The translations under genes were made by a program, and so were the position numbers. From contig CP136491.1 in NCBI GenBank assembly GCA_032768795.1, positions 1,612,001 through 1,676,000 of the forward strand: a stretch of DNA of 64,000 nucleotides. Reading direction: 5' to 3'. The notes under the pieces were generated by a model. It was given only the letters and a program-made list of their open reading frames with translations, did no database searches and was not told where the DNA came from. This DNA is from Tremella fuciformis. Lineage: Eukaryota > Basidiomycota > Tremellomycetes > Tremellales > Tremellaceae. This document shows, piece after piece, positions 53,984-62,970 of this stretch; the stretch's first letter is position 1; the number at the start of each line of letters is the position of its first letter.

Positions 53984-55614
53984 ATGGCCGAGCTGAGCCT
54001 GGAGGAGAAGTGCACGCTAGCAGTGGGACTCATTGCCCAGTCTCCTCCAGGAGAAGTCAAGTGCGTAGCATCCTTTACCTCCCTACGGACCTAAGCTGAT
54101 GCACAGCGACGTGATCAATGGTCAGTCTCGCCAGCATATACGGTCCAGGCTCCCATAGCTGAACGACAGACATACGAGCACTGATCGACGATGATGCGGT
54201 TCTCATGCCTCATATCGTCCCTTCGCTCAAGGCATACAACTTGGAACAGCTCACAGTGGTCGAGCACCCAGCCGAGGGAGACCTAGCTGCCCATACGGCC
54301 TGTCCCCTCTCTGCTTGCCGAGACGCTGAGCTGACGTATAGTCTGTCTTGTCAACCTCTGCTCTTGTACCCGGGGAAGAAGAGCGGTATGTCGACCTGGA
54401 CAGCCGGCGGAGCTTCGCGCTGGACCATGCTACACTCGTGAGGTGCTCGAGTTCCCGACAAGGGTGGAGCTGAAGACAGGCCGTGTCGGACTTTCAGCCG
54501 TACGAGCTACCAGAGGAAGAGACTGCGTTCAGGTGGGCTGAGCACATGCAGCACTTGAGGGCTGACAGCCAGTGCCGAGCTTTTAAAGTCTTTAAAGGCG
54601 TACACGAAGAACCACTTCCCTTCGGGACACTGCTCCGTCACGTCATCCCAGTATCCTCTGCTCCCGCCAGAACCAGAGCGTCCCGTAGCGGCAGCCCCCG
54701 AGCCGTCCGCTGAAGCACCTCAATCGGTCGTTGAGGCGAAGGAAGAAGCCATTGCCGACTTGCCCGTGGCAGATGTCGTGCCGGAACAGATCGGCGCGGG
54801 AGAGCAGGAGCCAGCACCTACGCCGCTGGTAGGCGACGTCAAGCCCGAGGAGGTGATTGAAGAAGGGGGATTAGAGAAGGTCGACGAGAAGGTAGAAGAG
54901 GTCAAGGAGGAAGAAGAATCCCAGGTTTCGCCGGACGGCGATGCCGAGAAGCCATCTCTCGAAGACCCCACTACGAAAGAGGAGGTTGCGCCGGCAGAAG
55001 TGCTAAGCTCCGGTACCGAGCCAGTGATCGTTGAAGAGACTAGCGGCGGATCATCGTCTTCAGTTGTGCCAGATGCTGTTGTCCCGCCCAGAAAGCAGGA
55101 ACGACTTGAGAATCCCACATATACCCTGGCCATTGTGGGAAACCGTTACAACCCCTCAAATTTCTGGTCAGTCACCCTGAGCGCCGAAGCGCTAGCTGAT
55201 AAGCAGGACGGGCCGCTGGCGGACTCAATGGGTGGTGGACAAGTCGAAAGCCCTGGTGGAGGGGACGATCAATGTCGAGGTGCATTACTATGAGCAAGGC
55301 AACGTACAATTGACTACGAAACACTCTTCCTCTTTTCCGTATCCGGTCGAAACGCCCGGTGGGCAGAGCATCCCCTCGCATATCGTCACGAATATCTCCA
55401 AGATCGAAACGGCATACCATATGGAGCTGAACGACGTGTATGGCGAGTTAGGAGACAAGGCATTCCGAGCGTGAGTGCTGTGCGCCTTCACGAGGCTGAT
55501 GGAGAGCTTACCTGTAGCCTGCGACGAGCTTTACCTGTTACTCGCCAGAAGATGGACTGGGAGAAGGTTTCTGGCTATTCGCTCGGAGCCGACCTGACGA
55601 AGTCCAGAGCATGA
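53984..55614 (+). CDS. CAP1: F-actin capping protein alpha subunit with an acidic insertion
   Basis: Forms the CapZ heterodimer that caps actin barbed ends. ATG 53984 (MAELSLEEKCTLAVGLI) splices through two tiny exons to NDVINDIRALIDDDAVLMPH, then VVEHPAEGD. After an awkward intron come EEERYVDLDSRRSFALDH, AVSDFQPYELPEEE and SAELLKSLKAYTKNHFPSGH, all diagnostic of the alpha subunit. A stretch of about 145 residues rich in Glu, Pro, Val and Ala (DNA 54660-55115) then interrupts the domain before TYTLAIVGNRYNPSNFW and GRWRTQWVVDKSKALVEG, VHYYEQGNVQLTT, HIVTNISKIETAYHMELND and the end RALPVTRQKMDWEKVSGY. The usual alpha subunit is near 270 residues; this one is about 410. No clean GT donor was found for the intron ending at 54341. 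Confidence 0.87.
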
Positions 55615-55817
55615 GATAATCTATTCGCTTCTCAGAAGCTGTATATGTCATGTCTCACGACCTGCTGCTCGCTCATGACATACTTGCGTGTGTATTTGGC
55701 AATGACCCGTTTCAGAAACAACACGAGGCGAGGCCACATAACGCTGCGCGGGGAAAGACGATATGTATATGTCAAATGGGAGTGCAACTAACACAGAGAA
55801 AGTAGAGCGTGTGGCAG

Positions 55818-57155
55818 TCAAAATCCCGTGTGCTGTGAGCTCGGAGTCGAGTCGGTGCCCAAGCTCGTACTTGTATCATTCTTTGGCACTCGACCACGCT
55901 TCTTGACCTTCAAGGCCAACGAATCTGATGCACGTGTGGCCGGATCGATGTTTCGCCTGATGAATTCTTCGCTCAGAAGGGACAGCTCGTGGACCGAGAT
56001 GTCGCACTGGGTATATTCGCAGCTTCCAAGAATGGCTGTGATGACACGATGAAGCCTTTGCAGCGCAGCAACCTTGCCGTCCGTAGTACTGCATATAAAT
56101 GCCTTCTCGTAGAGGTGGTTCGCACATCCGCTCAGGTATCGCTCGTCGTACACGTCAACTTCGTATCTGAGGTTGTTTTTCCACTTCTGATTGACTAGCT
56201 CCACGGTGATCGCGGTGCCGGTCTGTCGGTTGCTGATGGCATAGTATTTTGTAGCCGTGCCCACCTGCACTATCTCCAGATTGTTGACCAAGAATCTGAA
56301 TCTGTCAGGCAGAGAATTAGGATCAAAGGATCGCCAATCCTTCGGAGTGGGATCGATTATTTCATACTGGACTTTTGAAGCTCCACTGCGCTTCTGCTTC
56401 CCCTTACCTTGTGTGTCTTTGATTGCGACAGTGGATGCCGCATTGAAGCTGCCAGATAATGTTTCGCTTGCGGACTTGAAAGTCCTCCCTCCCGAGGTGG
56501 GGCGTTTGCGATTGGTAACTTTATTCAAGCTGAGCGATGAATCTCCGCTTGTTCCCTTCTTTTCCCTTGAAGACCGGTGCGAGCCCGGCTCAGCTTGCTT
56601 TCTGCTTGATACGGCTCGCTTACCCTTGGATTGCCGTTCGGCGCTTGCTGGTGACGTCGAGCGAGTAACCGCTTTGGATGCATTGGTGTCCGCAGTCTCA
56701 CCAGCCTCCAGCATCGAATCTTCATCCATTGTCAAGGCGCGCTCGAGAAGGACTAGGTTCCCCTCAGGATCTCTGAAGCCCCGAGAGAGCTCAGAACCAC
56801 CGTCCTCATCCGACGAGAGGGCATCAAGGAAAGAGGTTCTTGAATGATCAGACTCCCCGTCCTGAGAGTGGCAAATGTCGTCGTTCAAGTCAGACCGGCC
56901 ACCTTCAGCAAGACGAGCAGGGTAAGGGGCAGTAGTCATTGGGTAGTGATGACCGTACTCCGAGTGGTCCATGCCTTGGAGCATGCCAGCGTCGGTGAAA
57001 TACCCCATGTCATAGGCGGCGGTAGTGACAGCGGTATCGGTCTCGCCACTCTCGCCTGGGGGAGCTGCGACAGCATAAGAAGCCCCTGGGGCCCACACTA
57101 CAACGTCCGGTGTGACCGGATAAGTATATACGGTATCCTCATTGTAACCGGCCAT
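55818..57155 (-). CDS. Array B member B1, 445 aa, unknown family
   Basis: The start chosen is ATG 57155 (MAGYNEDTVYTYP), because the frame upstream has no ATG and the next residues, DVVVWAPG, align with DLVWAPG near the start of B2. A second shared segment is RTSFLDALSSDEDG to DPEGNLVLLE (B2: RTPFLDLLTW to DAGNPVRL). The middle is Ser/Lys/Arg-rich. The core begins near residue 310: KDWRSFDPNSLPDRF, NNLEIVQVG, YYAISNRQTGTAITVEL, a gap, LYEKAFICSTTDGKVAAL, LHRVITAILGSCEY, and ISVHELSLLSEEFIRR. No known domain, signal peptide or membrane helix is seen. Function unknown; supported by paralogy with B2, B3 and B4. Confidence 0.78.
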   Translation of the reverse strand: MAGYNEDTVYTYPVTPDVVVWAPGASYAVAAPPGESGETDTAVTTAAYDMGYFTDAGMLQGMDHSEYGHHYPMTTAPYPARLAEGGRSDLNDDICHSQDGESDHSRTSFLDALSSDEDGGSELSRGFRDPEGNLVLLERALTMDEDSMLEAGETADTNASKAVTRSTSPASAERQSKGKRAVSSRKQAEPGSHRSSREKKGTSGDSSLSLNKVTNRKRPTSGGRTFKSASETLSGSFNAASTVAIKDTQGKGKQKRSGASKVQYEIIDPTPKDWRSFDPNSLPDRFRFLVNNLEIVQVGTATKYYAISNRQTGTAITVELVNQKWKNNLRYEVDVYDERYLSGCANHLYEKAFICSTTDGKVAALQRLHRVITAILGSCEYTQCDISVHELSLLSEEFIRRNIDPATRASDSLALKVKKRGRVPKNDTSTSLGTDSTPSSQHTGF

Positions 57156-57895
57156 TGTGCTGGTAGAGGGAGCTTGATGACCGTCTGCAACGGTGCGATT
57201 GCCGTTGTAGTATATTCGAGAAATGAGTTGCTCTCCTCCGCAAATGGACTTCTTATAGACCACTCCAAAGGGGGACAAAGTGGCAGGAGCCCTTACGCGT
57301 TTGGGTTCCGGCACAACTCCGAATGCACAATGGAGCTTGCAAAACGAAGACCTGCCCTAGTACAAAGCACGGTAGTAGGAGAGTCTGAGATGTTACTAGC
57401 ATGCTGGTCGAAGAACCTCAGGGCGTCCAAGTGATCTCAAATGGCTGCTTCGATGGGCGATGCGAGTTTCTTGAGGACCCTCATAGAGTACGCAATTATT
57501 AGGAATCTCATTTGTAAGGTTTGTATGCGCCAAAGTCTGTCTGCTACTCGGGCATGTATAGGCGGATGCTGGTCAGTGGTCCGTGCGTGAAGATGCAGTT
57601 CAGTTCAGAGGCGTGAAATTGGCACCTACAGGGCCTAGATTCTATCACGATGCTGCAGGTCCTTTATCTGTGGTCAGTCATAAGAAGTGCAATTCTTGCC
57701 GATCGAGATGTATGGGCAGAAACCTGCTTGCTACCACTAATGGCTCATGCCAGCATGGACCCAGATTTGTTGGTATGCCATGAAAAGTGGGAGGCATCGT
57801 TGACTTGATCCGTGCTGCTCAGTAAGGATCGGTATGGGGCAGGCTCCGCAGACTGATTGGGGAACCAAAGTGGAATGTAGGGCCTGTGAGCTTCC
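57156..57895. other. Intergenic spacer after B1
   Basis: About 740 bp with only short frames and no splice pattern I trust. Expected to hold the B1 promoter. Confidence 0.35.
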
Positions 57896-58235
57896 TTAAT
57901 CTCCAATCTCGACGTTGTAAAGAAGCAGATCTTCAACAGCAATCGAACTTGTTGGTCCTGGTACGGCTTGATAGGCAAAACATGTGAACATACCCAGGTC
58001 AATCGGAACGGTGGAAACGTTAACAAGTTCCATTCCTACATAGTCTGTGTGAACAGTAATTGTACGAAACCCAAAGGCTGTAGTCGAGATGTACTGTATT
58101 ATAACAAGGAGAAGCACTCAGGATTGAAGCGAGAGCAGACGAGGACAGGCTGGTGACGGATTGGCGCAAGGCTACGCGCGAGAAAGGTGAGAATGAGAAT
58201 GGGAAGAGACAGGCGAAGAGCGACAATGAGATCAT
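57896..58235 (-). CDS. Candidate small secreted protein gene between B1 and B2 (low confidence)
   Basis: From ATG 58235 the frame reads MISLSLFACLFPFSFSPFSR, a good signal-peptide shape. If a GTAGCC donor (about 58175) joins the ATACAG acceptor (about 58093), the next exon reads YISTTAFGFRTITVHTDYVG, then GMFTCFAYQAVPGPTSSIAV and EDLLLYNVEIGD to a stop at 57896. The second part has a protein-like beta-strand pattern resembling the ends of extracellular carbohydrate-binding or adhesin domains, which is an impression only. The ATG overlaps the B2 stop as ATGA. It could also be a gene remnant or chance. Confidence 0.3.
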
Positions 58236-59602
58236 GATCTGGCCACATGAAATAGAGTCACATCATCCGCTTGTACAGACGGACCAACTTCCCTGGCTTT
58301 CCGCATGTACGTGTCTGTCCTGTACCTTGGCCTGATCACTTGCAAGCTCAGAACCTTCGATTGACAGGATTTCTCTCTGGCCATCTGTTGCCTGCAAAAT
58401 TCCTCGGTCAGGTTTGCTAGTCGGGAAGCCGACATGGTCGTTTCCGACTGCCCGCAGCTTACGAGAACGGCATTGCTGATCAAGTGGAGCCGTCCCTCGT
58501 GGTGTTTCAATGCACTTTGCAGGTTCAAATGGCGGAAACGCGCCCCGCAATAAAGCATGTCCCTGACTGCATCCCTGTAGTTCTTATCCTGGAATGTAAA
58601 TGCTTTACCGGTCAAATGATCGGTCGAGTCTAGTCGCCAACACTTGAAATCTATGGTGGCTCTGATGCCCGTTTTTGTGTTGTGAATGGCACGAACGTGC
58701 TTCTTCTGACCGTTGCGTCCCATTCCGGTTACTTGCATCACCTCTAGCTGAGCTGCCATATCAGTTATGGATTTTGTTCTCTTGAAAGATCGCCAGCCTG
58801 GCGACATAGGATCAGAGCTGACACCTCGGTTGTTCTCAAACATTGTGCTTGATCCGCCTTCGTTTGAGCTGGTGGGAGGCTTGCAAGATTTCAGCGGCTG
58901 ATTCACGCGCCCTCGAGGGCTCTGCGCTCCGAGGACGGATCGTTTACCTTTGCCCATCGACCGCGTCGAGGGGGGACGCAGACCGGCTTCTGATGTTTGT
59001 GCTTGGATTCCATCTACAAACAATGTATTCGATGCAGTCCTGGCCGCGGGTACAGCGTTGCTTGTATCAGAGTCGGAATTTACCCATTGATCCTCCTGTT
59101 CATCTCCCGAAACGGAAGGGTACATCTCCAACTCCGAGTCCATCTGTTCACTCGAGGGGCTGGATATGTGAATACGAACACAGCCAGTAGTCTCGGCGGG
59201 TTTCGCCTGCCACTTGGTTGATGACCTCCCCGGCGACAAACGGACTGGATTCCCTGCATCATCCTCGTAGTCGTAGGAGAGATCCGCTGCGGACCAGGTA
59301 AGTAGATCAAGGAACGGTGTGCGCTCATCGTCTTCAGACCTAACGTCTTGCCTAGAGCTATTGTTTTCGTCCTCAGGCAAAGCACGCGATTGGCATGCAG
59401 CGGCTAATGTCGGAGGGCCATAGCTGGGGTGCGAGCTCTGCGCAGCTGAGGTTTCTGCCGTGGTTGTCCACGCCGTGCCTTCCCCGACCGCCCTGTCATC
59501 ATGAGGCCTTCCTTCTGACTGGGGCTGGTCCACGTCTCCTGGAGCCCAAACCAAGTCCTCGGGTGCTATGTGCTGAGCGTAGCTGGTTCTGTGACTGGCC
59601 AT
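58232..59602 (-). CDS. Array B member B2, 456 aa, unknown family
   Basis: A single exon from ATG 59602 (MASHRTSYAQHIAPEDLVW). Shares with B1 the N-terminal APEDLVWAPG segment and RTPFLDLL to DDAGNPVRLSPG. The middle is rich in Ser, Glu, Asp and Thr. The core has GWRSFKRTKSITDMAAQ, LEVMQVTGMGRNGQ, RAIHNTKTGIRATIDFK, a long gap with a helical insert, EGRLHLISNAVLVSCGQ, and SASRLANLTEEFCRQQM. The order of motifs matches B1, but pairwise identity is low outside them. The C-terminal tail after RPRYRTDT differs from B1. No known domain. Function unknown. Confidence 0.78.
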   Translation of the reverse strand: MASHRTSYAQHIAPEDLVWAPGDVDQPQSEGRPHDDRAVGEGTAWTTTAETSAAQSSHPSYGPPTLAAACQSRALPEDENNSSRQDVRSEDDERTPFLDLLTWSAADLSYDYEDDAGNPVRLSPGRSSTKWQAKPAETTGCVRIHISSPSSEQMDSELEMYPSVSGDEQEDQWVNSDSDTSNAVPAARTASNTLFVDGIQAQTSEAGLRPPSTRSMGKGKRSVLGAQSPRGRVNQPLKSCKPPTSSNEGGSSTMFENNRGVSSDPMSPGWRSFKRTKSITDMAAQLEVMQVTGMGRNGQKKHVRAIHNTKTGIRATIDFKCWRLDSTDHLTGKAFTFQDKNYRDAVRDMLYCGARFRHLNLQSALKHHEGRLHLISNAVLVSCGQSETTMSASRLANLTEEFCRQQMAREKSCQSKVLSLQVIRPRYRTDTYMRKAREVGPSVQADDVTLFHVARS

Positions 59603-60422
59603 CGTGCTCGAGAGTGCAGAAGAGGAACCCCGGAAAGCCAGTACCCTCTAATTATGCAAGCCAAGTCGAGGATTTTTAGTCTTTATGGTATGGAATGGAA
59701 TGAGTTTCTCTCGCGACTGTACGTATTCACTGGCTTGGGGATGTGTGGGGGATTGTGTAGGGGAGTGGTCTATAAGGAACCTGCTCTCTTGCACGTTTGG
59801 GCCGCTCCCTTGCTCCGATCGAAGACTACAGACGAATGAAGGGAGAAGGGACAGATTTGCCATTCCAGAGTGGCGCATGTACATAGGTTGTCTGCAGTGG
59901 GACAGACAGGCGTTGCATCTGGCAATGCTCGCCTTGTGCGATGAGACAAAGCAGCGTCCGTCAAGGCCCCGCGAGTCACAAAGAGTATAGAGCACGAATA
60001 GCAACCAGAGCACAGCCTCGATCTGCACCGCATGTACATACGCACGATTCCTCCCTCCCCGAACTACCAATTGCCAAAAGTGGCACATCCCTTCGAGAGC
60101 TGATATTTCATGCATAGCGAACCGCGCTACCCGGCTCAATGTAGAGCTCGATGGAGACTTCGTGACTCTCAAGAATCGACCGCTCTCAGATGCACGCATA
60201 GAAGGTGGTATCGACACACCATTTTCATCCGATGCAAACACAACTATTGAAGAGCATGCTTCTTATACCCCATCGTGTGCTGTAAAATGATCTCGCGAGG
60301 AGTTCGTTCACAGGTTCTACCTGAACTCAGACATGATGATACCTGCTCGTTGAAAGCTGCTTGAAGGACTGCGAAAAGAGGTCCTTTCCGCGAGGAATTG
60401 AGGAGTTCTAGGCGGGGTTTCG
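59603..60422. other. Intergenic spacer between gene C and B2
   Basis: 820 bp. A long minus-strand frame at 59648-60241 has no ATG start and no family motif; nothing is supported. Confidence 0.35.
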
Positions 60423-61108
60423 CTAGTCCACGCTCTCACACACATCCCTGTTATCGAGTGCCGTAGCAGACCAGTTATCATCGGGCATGAGAGACCCAAA
60501 GAAGCTTAGGATGGCTGGCTCCAGCTTGATAGGATCGTCGTGAGTCCATATCCACCCACTCCACATTGTTGTGACAACCACCGCAGTAGCCGTCTCCTTG
60601 GCTACCGAAAGACGCGGCGTTTGATAATAATGTGGACGTGTGGGAGCCCAACGATCGCCGAGGGGTACCATAATTCCTTAGACATTTGAGGATACAAACT
60701 CGAAAGGAGATTTGGATATCCCTCGAGCTTACTCTCTAGGAATTCATATGTTTGACGGAGGAATTCTGTGAAACTGTTCGTCGGAAGTTGTTGATCGAAA
60801 TCCACCTGAACCTCCTGCATCTTCTGCTCACCAGTCACACGAACGCGTGCATGCCGGGTGCCCATGGGATGCCTCAAACTGGGGTCCGCATCCTTGGTGA
60901 ACCCGTACGTGGGCCGAAGCTCCGTCTGAAATGGCAGTAGTTCGAATGACGGCTGGCCCACCGTGATATCACCCAAATTGGCTGCTCTCAGCACAGAGGG
61001 AAGAGCATTCAGCAGCGATTCGAAGGTTCGAGCCTGCGAACTTAGGTCCCGGAGGACAGGTCCTGGTTCTGCTCGTCGCGTCTCATTATGAGGCTGGGTA
61101 GTGCTCAT
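60423..61108 (-). CDS. Gene C: hypothetical protein in array B, possibly a divergent member, two exons
   Basis: ATG 61108 starts MSTTQPHNETRRAEPG. The first part holds FESLLNALPSVLRAANLGD, FELLPFQTELRPTYGF, HARVRVTGEQKMQEVQV and FTEFLRQTYEFLESKLEGYP. A plausible intron (donor GTTGGG, acceptor GCCAAG, near 60656-60600) joins to ETATAVVVTTMWSGWIWTH, DDPIKLEPAILSFFGSLMPD and the stop at 60423. The last part resembles the C-terminal helix pair of the B genes in pattern (a hydrophobic helix, a polar gap, then L-x-x-x-x-L), but the N-x-x-T-G turn is missing. It may be a very divergent member or an unrelated gene in the array. The splice sites are not certain. Confidence 0.5.
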
Positions 61109-61443
61109 GGGGGTCTCCAGGTTTTGTGCCCACGTGAGTGTTTCTTCCCACCCAGCTCTGCTTGACCACTTGTAAGCGCTCTCTGTGTTGACCCTTGTCC
61201 TTCATCCCTCCATTGAGTGACCGCCTTTTTCCAGGGTTGAAAACACGCTTCGATTTGGGGGTTGGTGCTCATGGTCAGATACGATCGATCAGCTATGGGT
61301 AAGGTTTGTACCGAAGGAGGAGAATCCGTCAGGTCAGTTGAGTTGAACATAAGATCGACTCGCGTCCAGCTCTCGGCCCCTTTGGTTGCTTCGAGCCAAG
61401 AACGACATAGCCTCTTTGTGAAAGGGGCGAGCCTGTATTGCAT
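61105..61443 (-). CDS. Short frame overlapping the start of gene C (ATGA overlap), hypothetical
   Basis: A 112-residue frame from ATG 61443 (MQYRLAPFTKRLCRSW) or from an internal Met, MSTNPQIEACFQPWKKAV. It ends with TGA overlapping the ATG of gene C (ATGA at 61108-61105). The internal start MSTN resembles MSTT of gene C. It may be an upstream exon or a remnant. No splice join to gene C in the right phase was found. Confidence 0.3.
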   Translation of the reverse strand: MQYRLAPFTKRLCRSWLEATKGAESWTRVDLMFNSTDLTDSPPSVQTLPIADRSYLTMSTNPQIEACFQPWKKAVTQWRDEGQGSTQRALTSGQAELGGKKHSRGHKTWRPP

Positions 61444-61643
61444 ATATGTACAGTCCTTTCATAGCACGATACAGTTGCAAGAGGAAATTCGCGGAATGTG
61501 AGCGCTGTTGTCAAGGGCATGTAAAGTATGAGAAAGATTGTCCATAGTGGGATAGACTTTCAACCAGCATATTCATCGCCTACAGAAAGTAACACCCTGC
61601 TTGGCTGACGGATGACCGCTCTCCACCCTTTTGTTCGGTAGTC

Positions 61644-62489
61644 TCACCCGGCGGACTTAAGACTGTTCACCACGGTGAAACGCAGCCGAGATTTACAGGT
61701 GGATGTTGGAGATTCCAATTCCCGCCGTATCAAGGCCTCGGTGAGCGTAGCCAGATCCTCTGCACTGAATCGTGTGGAGCAGCTGGCAAATATGCCCATT
61801 GCGAAGATCTTTAGGCGTCCACGCGCCCGATCCTGACTTCTTGAGCTCGTAGTCCTCAGGAACGCTTTCTTGTGCAGCCACTCGATGGTCTCATCTATGG
61901 CAGGCGGCACGCTTGGTGCCCCCGAGGAAGGGTAGGAATCGTTTTGACGATGAGATGACCTGTCCCCAAGCTTTTTAGATAATGGAAGACTATTGCCTGT
62001 GCTCTTGTTATAAATGGCCAAGCCGTAACGACTGATCTTTCGGTCTACGGGTCTCAGTTCCAGGTTGTCGAGATGCCTCACTAGGTCTGGCTTGAGACAA
62101 GAATATGACCGCCAGCCAACACTCTGAGGCCGCAGTGTATGTACTAGCGAAGAGTCGGGAAGTACAGGAGTGAGAGTAGCCCTGTCAGGAAGTTGAGCCG
62201 CTACCTGATCACCAAACTCTGCATCTCTGCCCTGTCGTGTCAGTTGCCCTCGCCCGGAAGGCGTGAGTTCCGTCGAACGCTGCTCTGTCAACACGTTCTT
62301 GGCAAAGAAAGCTCGCTCTTGATGGAAGAATATGGAGCAATGAGACTGCTGGTCTTGGAAGGCTCTTGGCCATGTCGACAGTTCCGGCAACATCAGATCG
62401 GGCTCAGCTCGTGTCACAGAGGGAAGTTTGTTTATCGTCCCCTGCTCATCCTCGCTGAAGGCGTAGTTCTGCCGTTGATTTGGCGGCAT
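61644..62489 (-). CDS. Array B member B3, 281 aa, shorter N-terminus
   Basis: From ATG 62489 (MPPNQRQNYAFSEDEQG) to 61644. It lacks the WAPG and FLDxL segments of B1 and B2. The core is present: SVGWRSYSCLKPDLVRHL, NLELRPVDRK, YGLAIYNKSTGNSLPLS, IEWLHKKAFLRTTSSRS, RGRLKIFAMGIFASC, and SAEDLATLTEALIRREL. The spacing agrees with B1 (LYEKAF, then ILGSC, then LSLLSEEFIRR). It may be a true short form, or its 5' exon may have been lost or missed upstream of 62489. Function unknown. Confidence 0.7.
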   Translation of the reverse strand: MPPNQRQNYAFSEDEQGTINKLPSVTRAEPDLMLPELSTWPRAFQDQQSHCSIFFHQERAFFAKNVLTEQRSTELTPSGRGQLTRQGRDAEFGDQVAAQLPDRATLTPVLPDSSLVHTLRPQSVGWRSYSCLKPDLVRHLDNLELRPVDRKISRYGLAIYNKSTGNSLPLSKKLGDRSSHRQNDSYPSSGAPSVPPAIDETIEWLHKKAFLRTTSSRSQDRARGRLKIFAMGIFASCSTRFSAEDLATLTEALIRRELESPTSTCKSRLRFTVVNSLKSAG

Positions 62490-62970
62490 TTTGGGAAGTC
62501 AGTGCTGAAAAGTCGATGCGGCAGGATATTCCTGTCGGTCCTCAGAGTGAAAGACCTCCCCTTCTCTTTGATACAGTAAGAAGGCGCTGGCAAAGGAGCT
62601 TCGTCTTTTTGCATATTTCTAGCAACTTGCCGCAATGCGAACCTATATACAGAAGAGGGTTCTTTTGGCGCCCCCTTCCCCTCTCCCAAAAAAGAAAAGA
62701 ACCCAGGCTCTGACTGCCGGAGATGCAAGCGTAGTTCCATGCTTCTGCTCCGCGCATCATCTCAGCAAGAATATGGAGGAGGAAAAAGAATCGGGTGATC
62801 AGATCAAGGGGCAGGTGGGGAGGTATCGGCTTAGCTCGTGGTAGGTGGTGATTTAAGACATGACAATAGCGTGTATTTCTGTGCCCGAGAACGGCAATAT
62901 CGACGCGCGGGAACAGCCAGACACCGGCGGCAACTCAGGGGTCCGTGCGCGCGTACTGGATTCAGTCGAT
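62490..62970. other. Intergenic spacer between B4 and B3
   Basis: About 480 bp, including an A-rich run near 62687-62699. No gene is supported; it lies upstream of B3. Confidence 0.35.

Noticed and set aside
59648..60241. Minus-strand frame of 197 codons between gene C and B2
   Set aside because: No ATG at its start, no family motif and an irregular Cys/His-rich composition; likely chance.
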